A model generated the notes under the pieces. The model was not told the origin of the DNA and made no database searches. It saw only the letters and a list, made by a program, of their open reading frames with translations. Source: Chara braunii (taxonomy: Eukaryota; Streptophyta; Charophyceae; Charales; Characeae). From it: 25,178 nt of DNA. A program made the position numbers and the translations under genes. The stretch covers positions 568,875 to 594,052 of the forward strand of contig BFEA01000334.1 in NCBI GenBank assembly GCA_003427395.1. Reading direction: 5' to 3'. Below, one piece after another: positions 17,737 through 25,178 of the stretch (its first letter is position 1; every line of letters begins with the position of its first letter).

Positions 17737-18298
17737 GCTGCGGATGCAACAACCTTTTCAGCCGCTACTGCACCCTGAGCAAATGGTGGAACGGATCTAC
17801 CATACCTTTCTATCTCCTCACGACCAGCCACGTTTTGTGGTTTACCCCTCCCCTGGACAACACTTGCAATGACTCCTTTCGATCTTCCCCCCCTCAACAA
17901 ATGGGATGCCCCCCCGGAAAACTGCATCCCCTCACCACATATCGCCCATCCCTCTGTTCAACATCCTCGATTCCAGACTCTTACTCACCATCATCGAATG
18001 CTTGAATTATCCGTTGTGGATGCAACAACCTCATCAACCGCTCCCGCACCCTCAGCGGATGGTGGAACTGATCTACCAAAATTTTTTGTCTCTTCACAAC
18101 CAGCCACGTTTTTTTGTCAACCCCCCTCCTTGCAATGACTCCTTGTGATCTTCATCTTCCTACCCCTCAACAAAGGGGATGCCCCCCTGAAAAACTGCAT
18201 CCACTCGTCACATTTTGTCCATCCTTTTGTTCAACATCCCCGATTCCAAACTCTTACTCACCATCTTCGAACGCTTGAATTATTCATTGCATAACACT
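17737..18298 (-). repeat. 276-bp tandem duplication with coding character
   Basis: Copy A (17737-18012) and copy B (18013-18298) share, on the + strand, GGATGCAACAACC, GATGGTGGAAC, CCAGCCACGTTTT, TGCAATGACTCCTT, GGGATGCCCCCC, AAAACTGCATCC, TGTTCAACATCC, and CTCTTACTCACCATC. On the minus strand both read IIQAF(D/E)D, GE, stop, then E(S/F)GI(E/G)DVEQ(R/K)DG and GCSF(P/S)GGHP(I/L)C before a second stop. Several differences fall at third codon positions in that frame. The shared stops show decay began before duplication. A consensus donor string GTGAGTAAG also occurs in both. Confidence 0.9.
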
Positions 18299-18711
18299 TG
18301 AATTTGACGTAAGAGCACCACTTCCCACTTGCACTGGTTCCACCACCTGAATATTATAATTGTCAAATTGCCTGCATCCAACGAAAGAGGTGTTTGGGGG
18401 CCCTTTGTCGTTAGATGGAGGAGATTGGTTGATACACTCTTTCTGACGTGAACAAAGGTGGAACCTTCTGCCACTAACCGTTATTTGTTGTGTGAAGTTG
18501 CATGGAGGCGTACAAACAAATAGGATGATGTGTTAAGTTCGAAGGTTGTACTATGCATCGGGGTGAAGGGGTAGTCCACATGAGTTCTTAGTGCAAAAGG
18601 GGTGATGGGGAACCCGTTGAAAGGCTCGAAAGAGTAGGCAACAACTGGCGAGCGCAGAGGAGAACTCTGAAGACCGTCATAGCCATGACACAGAGCCGCA
18701 AATAGTCTCAC
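18280..18711 (-). pseudogene. Decayed minus-strand frame, middle segment
   Basis: One frame with a single TAA at 18481-18483. It begins MRLFAALCHGYDGLQSSPLR, then SPVVAYSFEPFNGFPITPFA, LRTHVDYPFTPMHSTTFEL, NTSSYLFVRLHATSHNK, stop, then VAEGSTFVHVRKSVSTNLL, HLTTKGPQTPLSLDAGNLTI, and FRWWNQCKWEVVLLRQIQVL to the TAA next to the tandem duplication. A second frame over the last part reads NTSFVGCRQFDNYNIQVVEP and VQVGSGALTSNSSVMQ, then a stop and IIQAFED, which matches the duplicated units, so frames overlap and the correct one is uncertain. No family recognised. Confidence 0.4.
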
Positions 18712-18713
18712 AA

Positions 18714-18914
18714 CTAGCCTTTTTCACCCTCAACACGCACTTGCAGTCGAACGATGTGATGACCTAGGATGAGGATTTGAGTACCATTGCAGTGTTGGAC
18801 TTGGAAATCCAACAAGTAGCCCCAATCTGCAATATATTGCAGGTCTGTCAGGTCACTTGAACTCGCCATTGAGAACTTCGGGATAGCGGACCGAACGGCA
18901 GACCAATGTCCCAC
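18714..18914 (-). pseudogene. Decayed minus-strand frame, upstream segment
   Basis: 66 codons: SAVRSAIPKFSMASSSDLTD, LQYIADWGYLLDFQVQHCNG, TQILILGHHIVRLQVRVEGE, then KG and TAG at 18714-18716. It is followed two bases later, in another frame, by the MRLFAALCHGY segment, consistent with a frameshift in one former coding sequence. The amino acid mix is balanced and GC content higher than in flanking DNA. Function unknown. Upstream (18933-19202) is another open minus stretch that turns into a CA-derived Thr/His low-complexity frame and is not supported. Confidence 0.35.
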
Positions 18915-19202
18915 TACCGAGTGAGAGCTACATCAACGTGTTTTTGTTTCTGTGTGTTCATGTGTGTATGTCTGTGTGTATATATGACTGAGTGTGATAG
19001 CGCCTTGGTGTATGTATGAGGCAGTACTTCGTATGTGTGTGTATGTTAATATGTATATTGCTACAAATGATGTTGATCTTTGACGCATACCGAAAGTTTG
19101 TCCTTTGAGAGATGCACATTCGGGACCTTCTTGCATTTGTAATGTGTTAAGGGAGAGGGAGTTGAAGGGGGACGCACTACAAACCACTATTAATGTAAAC
19201 AT

Positions 19203-19950
19203 GGTGTGAGCCTCAAACAGGTGAAAAAACTGTCATTTGGGCCTAACGACATATTCAAGTGTGGGTGAAATGTTGTTGGAAAAGGGAAAATAACTCCTCT
19301 CCTTATACTACCTATGAAATATCGATGTGAATACCTCCCTTAGACGGAATGCTACGAATCAAATCTATGCTTATTTTCATCGTTGCATTCAAGGACTAAC
19401 CATCTTACATACAAAAGTGGTGTGTGATGTTAGAAAACGATTGATATGAATATGATTGGCCATGAGCATACACCACATACGGAACCGAGCTTGAAACAAT
19501 GAACAACTTCGATGTGAGAAGGGTCATGTTATAATTCTAAATCTCGTAAATGAAGGAATGTGAATGGATAAGTGTCAAATAACAATGACAACAACAATAT
19601 TGAATATGGTTATAAATGCAAAACGATGGGTCCTAGCTGGTGTGCCCTTTGAAAAAAACATTGAGCTATCAATCCCACTCGAAACGGGTCAGATAGCTCA
19701 ACAGAGAATCAAGAGACAATAGTCATTAAACCATCATTCCCCCTCATGGAAATAATTGATCTTTTTAGCCACGCGGGCCGCATTTGGGGGGAGGTTGGCA
19801 ACCAAGGAAGCAGGAGGAAAACAATGTGTGTGAAAAAAACAACAACAACGGACACGACAATCTTGAGATATCAGCATTGGACTGACAGACCCCTCCACAG
19901 AAACGCGCGACATTTTGGTTGTTGATGCACCACAGAAGACATAGAGACAA
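19203..19950. other. No gene seen
   Basis: AT-rich spacer with no open frame of protein character on either strand. There are short CAACAA runs near 19585 and 19845. Confidence 0.55.
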
Positions 19951-20195
19951 GGGTTGTGCATCTTCCCTTTTGCTAAGGAAGATTTATTCTCATTTTGCAC
20001 ATTTGGTGAGCAGTGGAGTCACGATCTGCTTCCAAATGACGCCCCCTTAGAAGGGCAGCACAAAAGACAAAAACAAAGAGGTTGTCCATCTTCTCATTTT
20101 TCAGGGAAGATTCGTTCTCATTTTGCACATTTAGTTAGTAGTGAAGCGAAAGCTGTCTTGTTCCACTACTTACCATATGTGCAAAATGAGAATAT
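19951..20195. repeat. Direct and inverted copies of a 16-bp motif
   Basis: TTCTCATTTTGCACAT occurs at 19987-20002 and 20115-20130, and its exact reverse complement at 20177-20192. The two direct copies sit in longer related segments (TGCATCTTCCC..GGAAGATT before, AGCAGTGGAG or AGTAGTGAAGC after; about 19957-20020 and 20085-20145). A one-mismatch copy is at 21323-21338. Confidence 0.85.
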
Positions 20196-20302
20196 TTTTT
20201 CTCTAAAAAATGAAAATATGCACAGCCTCCTTTTTTTTGTGTGTGAACATTGTCAGCAGCGGATCAAAGCCTTTTCCTCTATGAGAATGATGAAATATTT
20301 TG

Positions 20303-20321
20303 AAAAAAAAAAAAAAAAAAA
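20303..20321 (+). repeat. Poly-A tract
   Basis: 19 A residues following the repeat cluster; possible retroposon tail. Confidence 0.9.
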
Positions 20322-20399
20322 CACAAGGAGATTAAATTATCTTTCTTTTTATTTTTACAAATTGTCAATCTACGGCCCGCCCTTCAACTACGAGGCAAT

Positions 20400-21060
20400 A
20401 ATAAATCTATGGGCGAGGTGATTTCCAAACAAGTTTCCTACCCCTCACAGGTCGTAGCAATCTTGCTACCAGTAGGTCAGATGCCTGCTCCAAAAAACGT
20501 CCTACCGGTCTCCCCCTACTTTCACAAGGTGGGAGAAGTAATGGTTTAAAAAACGATAAAAATAGGGGCAATGCCCCTTCCCCCCCAAAACCAATGACGG
20601 GTTCTCATTCGATGCATTTTCAATGTCAAAAATCGTTGACCAACTGATGCAACGTACCTCCTCAAATCGATGCGGTCACTCCTAGTTACGTCTGGTTGAA
20701 AACTCATCGAGGACATGCCTCAACCGTGCCAGTGGGACATGGTCCATGTGGACCACGGATGATAACAGATCCTTGCAATAATTCATTACCTAATCGTTGA
20801 TAGTATGCACTTCATGTTTTGGTAGATATTCCTTATCAAATTTTATTTATTTATTTTTTTAAAACTCCAAAGTGTAGTTTTTTTTTTGAAAGTTGTTTTC
20901 TCCTCATATGGGGACAACTATATATATTTTCTCTCACGTCATATATTTTAACTGGCGCTCTGCCATATCATGGAATATATCTTTTTCCTTTCATGACCTC
21001 CTAAGGTTATACAAGGGACCCATGCAAGCATAACTTTCTATTTCAACAACCTCATAATTG
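20400..21060. other. No gene seen
   Basis: Spacer with short T-rich frames and C runs. No coding or structural signal stands out. Confidence 0.6.
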
Positions 21061-21080
21061 TTTTTTTTTTTTTTTTTTTT
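21061..21080 (-). repeat. Poly-T tract (poly-A on minus)
   Basis: 20 T residues; could be the tail of a minus-strand retroposon. Confidence 0.9.
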
Positions 21081-21266
21081 GCATGTTTTGGAGAGAAGCC
21101 CCTTAGGCCGCCGTCCCCCTAAAAGGATATTACAGAAAGGAAAAGGGTATTTTAAAAAAAGTAAGGCCTCTAGACTTCCTTGGGAAACCATGAGGAATTG
21201 AGTCAATTGAAAATCACGTAGAGGCAGGTTGTATATATTAGCCTCACTCCACTATTCACCACATGC

Positions 21267-21288
21267 AAAAAAAAAAAAAAAAAAAAAA
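21267..21288 (+). repeat. Poly-A tract
   Basis: 22 A residues, about 35 bases before the fourth copy of the TTCTCATTTTGCACAT motif. Confidence 0.9.
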
Positions 21289-21370
21289 CGGTGTATCTGT
21301 TCATGCTCTAGCAAAAGATTCATTCTGATTTTGCACATTTGGCAACTAGAACAACGAGACCCTATGTCAA

Positions 21371-21466
21371 GGGATGTTGGACCCAATATCCAACATTATG
21401 TGATTCTGTGATGGGAGCTGGCCTGAGACCCGATTTCCAGTAGTTGAAGCTCCCCACCAATAGAAA
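21371..21466 (+). repeat. Dispersed repeat, copy 3
   Basis: GGGATGTTGGACCC (21371) and CCCGATTTCCAGTAGTTGAA with GCTCCCCACCAATAGA (21429-21464) match copy 1 at 5205-5258, but here about 45 bases separate the two parts. Downstream, CCTTGCTCCAC (21493) and GTGGAGCGAGG (21602) form an imperfect inverted pair. Confidence 0.6.
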
Positions 21467-21499
21467 TAAGTCATAAACTAGGGTCATAGAAGCCTTGCT

Positions 21500-22340
21500 C
21501 CACTGCACAGCATCAAACAAGTATGTGGATTGCAAAAAATACCATATATGGTTGGACCGACCCAACATTTCGAATGTATCGAACATGCATTTTTTTCATG
21601 GTGGAGCGAGGCAAAATGTCTTCATCTCAATCACATTTATACCCTTAAGTTGTCATGACGCATGTACCACGCGGTAAGTATTGTACGTAAATGATTTTGC
21701 TACAATTTCTTATTTATTTTTTTCTCATTTCCCTTCCCCCCTCCCCACCACCCATCACGTGCGAGAAAAATATCGCGGGTGTAACTCTCCACTTTATAGG
21801 GCAAGATACATTTTGCATTCTTCAAAAACTGTTCATCCCACACTCTAAGACTTTCCCCTTCTTGCCTCTCTCTCTCCCTCTCCTGCTCCCTCATGCCCAC
21901 CCCCTACCGTCTGATCCCCAAAGCATGCTCGTTTAGTATTCACTGGTTTCAAACCAGCCAAAGACAATCAAGATCCACTTTTTGTTTGTTGTTTTCTTTT
22001 CAAAATTTTGAATAATTAAAAAAAATAAAAATCGTTGTGTTCCCGCATTCGCAATAGTTTTGTTTTTTCCACCCCCCCCTAAGTATTCGATTTCCAGCTA
22101 ATTGACAAGAGAGGTTGGTCGACCAAGCCCTTGTGGATGAATGTTACACCTATGAGTTCGGATCACGATAAGATCAAATAACTTTGAATAGAAGGGGGGT
22201 GCTCCCAACCAGCACAAATAGTTGTTGGTCCCAGTACCGCTCACCTTAGCGGTAAGCCTATCCAACCAGTGGTGCTACCTCTATGATAGTGTGCCAGTGC
22301 ATTTTTTTCATTATTTGAAGTGAAACCACGTCTACATTTA
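21500..22340. other. No gene seen
   Basis: AT-rich spacer with a CT-rich patch (21850-21905). Confidence 0.6.
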
Positions 22341-22410
22341 GGTTGACTTGGTGACAGATGCAACCCGATATTGGTTGACTTGGTGAGAGATGGTTGACTT
22401 GGTAAGAGAT
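22341..22410 (+). repeat. Three short GGTTGACTTGGT repeats
   Basis: GGTTGACTTGGTGACAGATG at 22341, GGTTGACTTGGTGAGAGAT at 22373 and GGTTGACTTGGTAAGAGAT at 22392 (spacings 32 and 19). Confidence 0.9.
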
Positions 22411-23141
22411 ACAACCAAACAGCTGACCCCGGTGAGGCATATCAGTTGGATGAATAAGAAATTCGTAGATAATTAGAATGTGAGAGTAGAATGTCATGTG
22501 TACTGAATAAGACTCGAAAAATGTAAACCACCAGTACGTTTCCCAACAAAAAAATCATATATGCGGTTTGCATGCAACTGCAACTTCCGGTAAGTATTAG
22601 GGCATGGTTTCCCAGGATTCATCCAACTAAAACGGGGCTTGTGTGCCTCATGACGTTCACCTCACGCTGCTTCCTTTCGGAGGCAAATTGAAATGCGAAA
22701 GAGTTAGGAAAGTGTGTCGTAACACGGGGTGTGTCAATAATTTTTGGGAAAGATGGGTGTGAAGTTCCATATCGGAACTGAAATCTCCAGCGTTGGTTCC
22801 AATTATGGATAGGGACAAAATAAGATAGTGGGAAGGACAACGTCTTGCTATTTCAAAAAGTACTTAGGGAGTTCCTCCTTTACCATTCTACATCATTTAC
22901 AGGGGCGAAAAGAGACTTGTGTATATGTAGGATCTCGACTATGGACGAGTGTTCGATGATATATCTCAGAGCTCATAGTCAGAATTGGGGGGGCACAGTC
23001 GCATGACTCTTTTTGCTACCCCTGTCTCTTCACGAGGTACGTAGTTGAAACTTCTCTCTCTCATGTACCCTATCATACAACAACGATTTGACCACAAAGT
23101 GTCAATATGAAGCTAGCGGGGAGCAATAACGGACCACATAA
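22411..23141. other. No gene accepted
   Basis: A 73-codon minus frame (22619-22840; IHNWNQRWRFQFRYGTSHP) has some protein character, but no start context, splice signal or family. Confidence 0.5.
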
Positions 23142-23166
23142 NAAAAAAAAAAAAAAAAAAAAAAAA
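23142..23166 (+). repeat. Poly-A tract with an ambiguous base
   Basis: About 25 bases of A starting with N at 23142; the length is probably an assembly guess. Confidence 0.85.
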
Positions 23167-23219
23167 GTACAACAGAGAAGGGGAGAGAATCATGTAAATA
23201 ATTGTAAATCCTGAGTTAA

Positions 23220-23417
23220 ATCACTAGTACCTTTGGCGCGTGGGAAAATAGCGGGCCTCCGGTGGACCTCCGACCTTTCTGGAGGCCGAAACGAAACGAT
23301 GGATGCCGATAATATTTATCAATGGCAGTCGTCGTCGAGCCCGATCTCCAAAACTTTAGGAGTTTGGGAAAACGTCAATTTTTTCCTATTTTCCCACGCG
23401 CCAAAGGTACTAGTGCT
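23220..23417. mobile_element. MITE with perfect 30-bp terminal inverted repeats, TTAA flanks
   Basis: CACTAGTACCTTTGGCGCGT opens the left terminal repeat (23222-23251). The right end (23386-23415) is its exact reverse complement over all 30 bases. TTAA stands on both sides (23216-23219 and 23418-23421), so with two extra bases per end the element is 198 bp. Inside, GGCCTCC (23254-23260) and GGAGGCC (23281-23287) give a small hairpin, and the interior is GC-richer than the flanks. There is no coding capacity, so movement would need a transposase from elsewhere. TTAA flanks point to a piggyBac-type target; the CACTA start could instead indicate a CACTA relative, but no matching 3-bp duplication is seen. 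TTAA is itself a palindrome, so it might simply be part of the inverted repeat. Confidence 0.85.
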
Positions 23418-23488
23418 TTAACAAAGGTGGAGCACTGGTTTTCACAAGCGGTTATCGGGTAGCTGAAAATTTAGGAATAAAAATTCTT

Positions 23489-23882
23489 AAGTGAGAGTTT
23501 TTGGCAGTCTGAAAATCCTGAATGGTCATGAAGTGGGGAAAGGTCCGAAGACCCTGAAAACCACTTGTTTAGGTAGGCTGCATCCTGAAGTGGTGAAGGG
23601 TGTCCTGAAGTGGTCAAGTGAGAGTTTTGAGCAGTCTGAAAATTCTGAATGGTCGTGAAGTGGTGAAAGGTCCGAAGACCATGAAAACCACCCTTCACCA
23701 CTTGAGGATGCAGTTTGCCTAAACAGGTAGTTTTTAGGGTCTTCGGAGTTTTTACCACTTCAGGACCATTCATGATTTTTAGACCTGAATGGTCCTGGAG
23801 TGGTGAAAAGTCCGAAGACCCTGAAAACCACTTGTTTAGGAAGGCTGCATCCTGAAGTGGTGAAGGGTGTCCTAAAGCGGTG
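23489..23882. repeat. Foldback array: four copies, one inverted
   Basis: The unit carries TCTGAAAATCCTGAATGGTC, GAAGTGG, AGGTCCGAAGACCCTGAAAA, CCACTTGTTTAGG, GGCTGCATCCTGAAGTGGTG, AAGGGTGTCCT. Copy 1 is 23489-23614 (forward), copy 2 is 23616-23692 (forward, cut short), copy 3 is 23692-23783 (inverted), copy 4 is 23781-23882 (forward). Copies 3 and 4 face each other across a loop of about 14 bases, giving hairpin arms of some 90 bases with few mismatches. No terminal repeats or coding frame were found. Confidence 0.9.
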
Positions 23883-24821
23883 ATGAAAAATATGACTGTT
23901 ATTAACCTTCTCTCTTGGTTTTCGGTGGGAAAACAATGAGGTTGTCCAATCCAGGTCGTTGCCTCGTGAATGTCCTATTTGTAGACACGCGTGCTTTTGT
24001 CGTTATACAGAAGTTCAGGAAACGGCTCGAGATGATCGCATAGATGAGGCGCGGAATGTTTATACCCACATGCATCGAATAACATAATTCTTCAAGTTCT
24101 TTGTTTCACGGGAGATGGTTGATATAAATAAAAAAAGTTAGGAGGGGAAATTTATCACACGCAGCAATCATTCACGAAACATACAAAGTTCATCATTTAC
24201 ACATGACCTGTTGTGGTGTACATCGTAGTCAACAATTACAAGTTTTGATGCATGTGGAAGAGTACAACGAAAGTGTTATACGCATACCCTCACTTATGTA
24301 GGCTAACACAAAAATTAAAGTATGCTCCATCCATTCATTACCTGTATGCCCAAAAATCGATGACGAACGCTTGTTGCGCGCTCTCGTGCAAGCAAAAGAG
24401 TGTAACAAGTGTTTCCCATGTTCGTACTATGCTAAATGTGGGGGACTATTTTTTAAAAATACATACATCCATATAGGAACAAAAAGACAAACACACTTCA
24501 TTCCATGCAAGAGTGCTCAAAGGATCCATGTAAGACAACAAACAAGCCTAGATACTTAGGCGCTTACAAGAAAGCGATCACCATACACATTTATAACAAG
24601 AGAAACAAACATCTTTCTACACCCTCGCTCACTTGGGGGGAAACACTTGCCACTCATTCATTCAATGGAAACATGTACATCCATATCACCCACACAACTT
24701 AAAAATCAAAAGGCCTCGTGAGACCGAAAATTGAACAACGAAGATAATAAAAAATGACATCTCGTCATGCGCAACTTCCACTCATAATCAATCAAAATAA
24801 AACAAGCAGGTTACCCTGCTC
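23883..24821. other. No gene seen
   Basis: A/C-rich on the + strand. Open frames of 60-75 codons at 24252-24702 overlap one another in different frames and look compositional. If a minus-strand gene exists here, this would be T/G-rich intron on its sense strand. Confidence 0.5.
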
Positions 24822-25055
24822 TCATACACGTAGGCCCTTGGCCAACCAACCACAATCTCGTAGTCCTGTATGAGTACTGACGATCCCAGCTGCCACGCAC
24901 TCAGTACGTCTCTCAACGATCGTCACCCTGTTGACTTGACCTTTACACTGATCCACGCAAATCCACATTCCATCGCAACTATCTGAGCGTGATCCTGTAA
25001 AGTTGCGATAGACCCTTCGGGACTTTCTGATCTGCCGACCACTCCTATCTAGCCA
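24822..25055 (-). CDS. Cys-rich exon-like frame on the minus strand
   Basis: 77 codons between stops (TAG at 25056-25058 and TGA at 24822-24824), with no early ATG; the first Met is residue 30. Sequence: RSGRQIRKSRRVYRNFTGSR, SDSCDGMWICVDQCKGQVNR, VTIVERRTECVAAGIVSTHT, GLRDCGWLAKGLRV. Five Cys, with C-x5-C-x3-C, suggest a small disulfide or metal-binding patch. An acceptor-like TTTACAG occurs inside (reading ...AACTTTACAG, G on the minus strand), which would start an exon at the SRSDSC part. The balanced composition differs from the low-complexity neighbourhood. Family unknown; it may be a terminal exon. Confidence 0.35.
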   Translation of the reverse strand, partial: WLDRSGRQIRKSRRVYRNFTGSRSDSCDGMWICVDQCKGQVNRVTIVERRTECVAAGIVSTHTGLRDCGWLAKGLRV

Positions 25056-25084
25056 CTAACCCGAAGCTGGCTGATAGCTTTTGA

Positions 25085-25088
<4 letters not shown>

Positions 25089-25120
<32 letters not shown>
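25089..25120 (+). repeat. (GT)n microsatellite
   Basis: 32 bases of GT. Confidence 0.97.

Positions 25121-25124
<4 letters not shown>

Positions 25125-25178
<54 letters not shown>
25125..25178 (+). repeat. (GA)n microsatellite at window end
   Basis: 54 bases of GA reaching the last base; the full length is unknown. Confidence 0.97.

Noticed and set aside
18933-19202. Minus frame of 89 codons
   Set aside because: The first third (SASPFNSLSLNTLQMQEGPE) looks protein-like, but the rest derives from a degenerate GT tract and no splice signal separates them clearly.
22619-22840. 73-codon minus frame
   Set aside because: Some protein character, but isolated, with no start or splice context and no recognisable family.
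1-25178. CRISPR arrays, bacterial operons, tRNA or rRNA genes
   Set aside because: No regularly spaced short repeats with unique spacers, no tRNA-like cloverleaf or rRNA core sequence seen, and the sequence is clearly eukaryotic.

Overview
This window looks like nuclear DNA of a plant-lineage eukaryote, and a repeat-rich streptophyte alga such as Chara would fit. The basis is the retroelement types (plant-like Ty3/gypsy and L1-like LINE reverse transcriptases), the long gene-poor AT-rich tracts, abundant microsatellites, plant-like splice signals, and no bacterial operon structure. The species is an inference and is not proven by the sequence. Two ambiguous bases (N at 5302 and 23142) sit in homopolymer A tracts, and the window ends inside a GA microsatellite, both typical of a draft assembly. 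No complete, intact gene is visible.

Layout. 1-530: 3' part of a Ty3/gypsy reverse transcriptase, open from the window edge. About 640-4373: a decayed L1-like LINE ORF2, followed to about 5324 by a possible 3' region ending in an A-rich tail. The protein can be followed by switching among the three + frames: endonuclease/RT linker, RT with both catalytic Asp motifs, thumb-like region, C-terminal zinc-knuckle region, tail. 5328-5834: an Asn-rich reading frame built on CAA repeats. 6413-7192 (-): a GC-rich open frame with a Cys-rich patch and an Asp run. 7640-8500: C-rich spacer with homopolymers. 8503-8942 (+): an unassigned but protein-like exon with a splice donor.

9240-14090 is long, T/G-rich on the + strand and almost geneless. 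It carries a nested tandem repeat (10561-11388) and a 45-bp doublet (11724-11813). 14090-14862 is an AT-simple-repeat block ending in (TG)n. Beyond it the strand bias reverses (A/C-rich on +), and the protein-like stretches are on the minus strand: 14967-15230, and a set of decayed frames at 16958-18914 that includes a 276-bp tandem duplication.

19200-25178 is mostly non-genic, with dispersed and inverted repeats. They include a 16-bp motif in direct and inverted copies (19987-20192), a clean short inverted-repeat transposon (MITE) at 23220-23417 with perfect 30-bp terminal repeats inside TTAA flanks, and a foldback array of four related copies (23489-23882). A Cys-rich minus-strand open stretch lies at 24822-25055, before terminal (GT)n and (GA)n tracts.

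The genes do not form a pathway. The window is best read as a retroelement graveyard (left), a low-coding-density middle with possible convergent gene remnants, and a non-autonomous repeat nursery (right).
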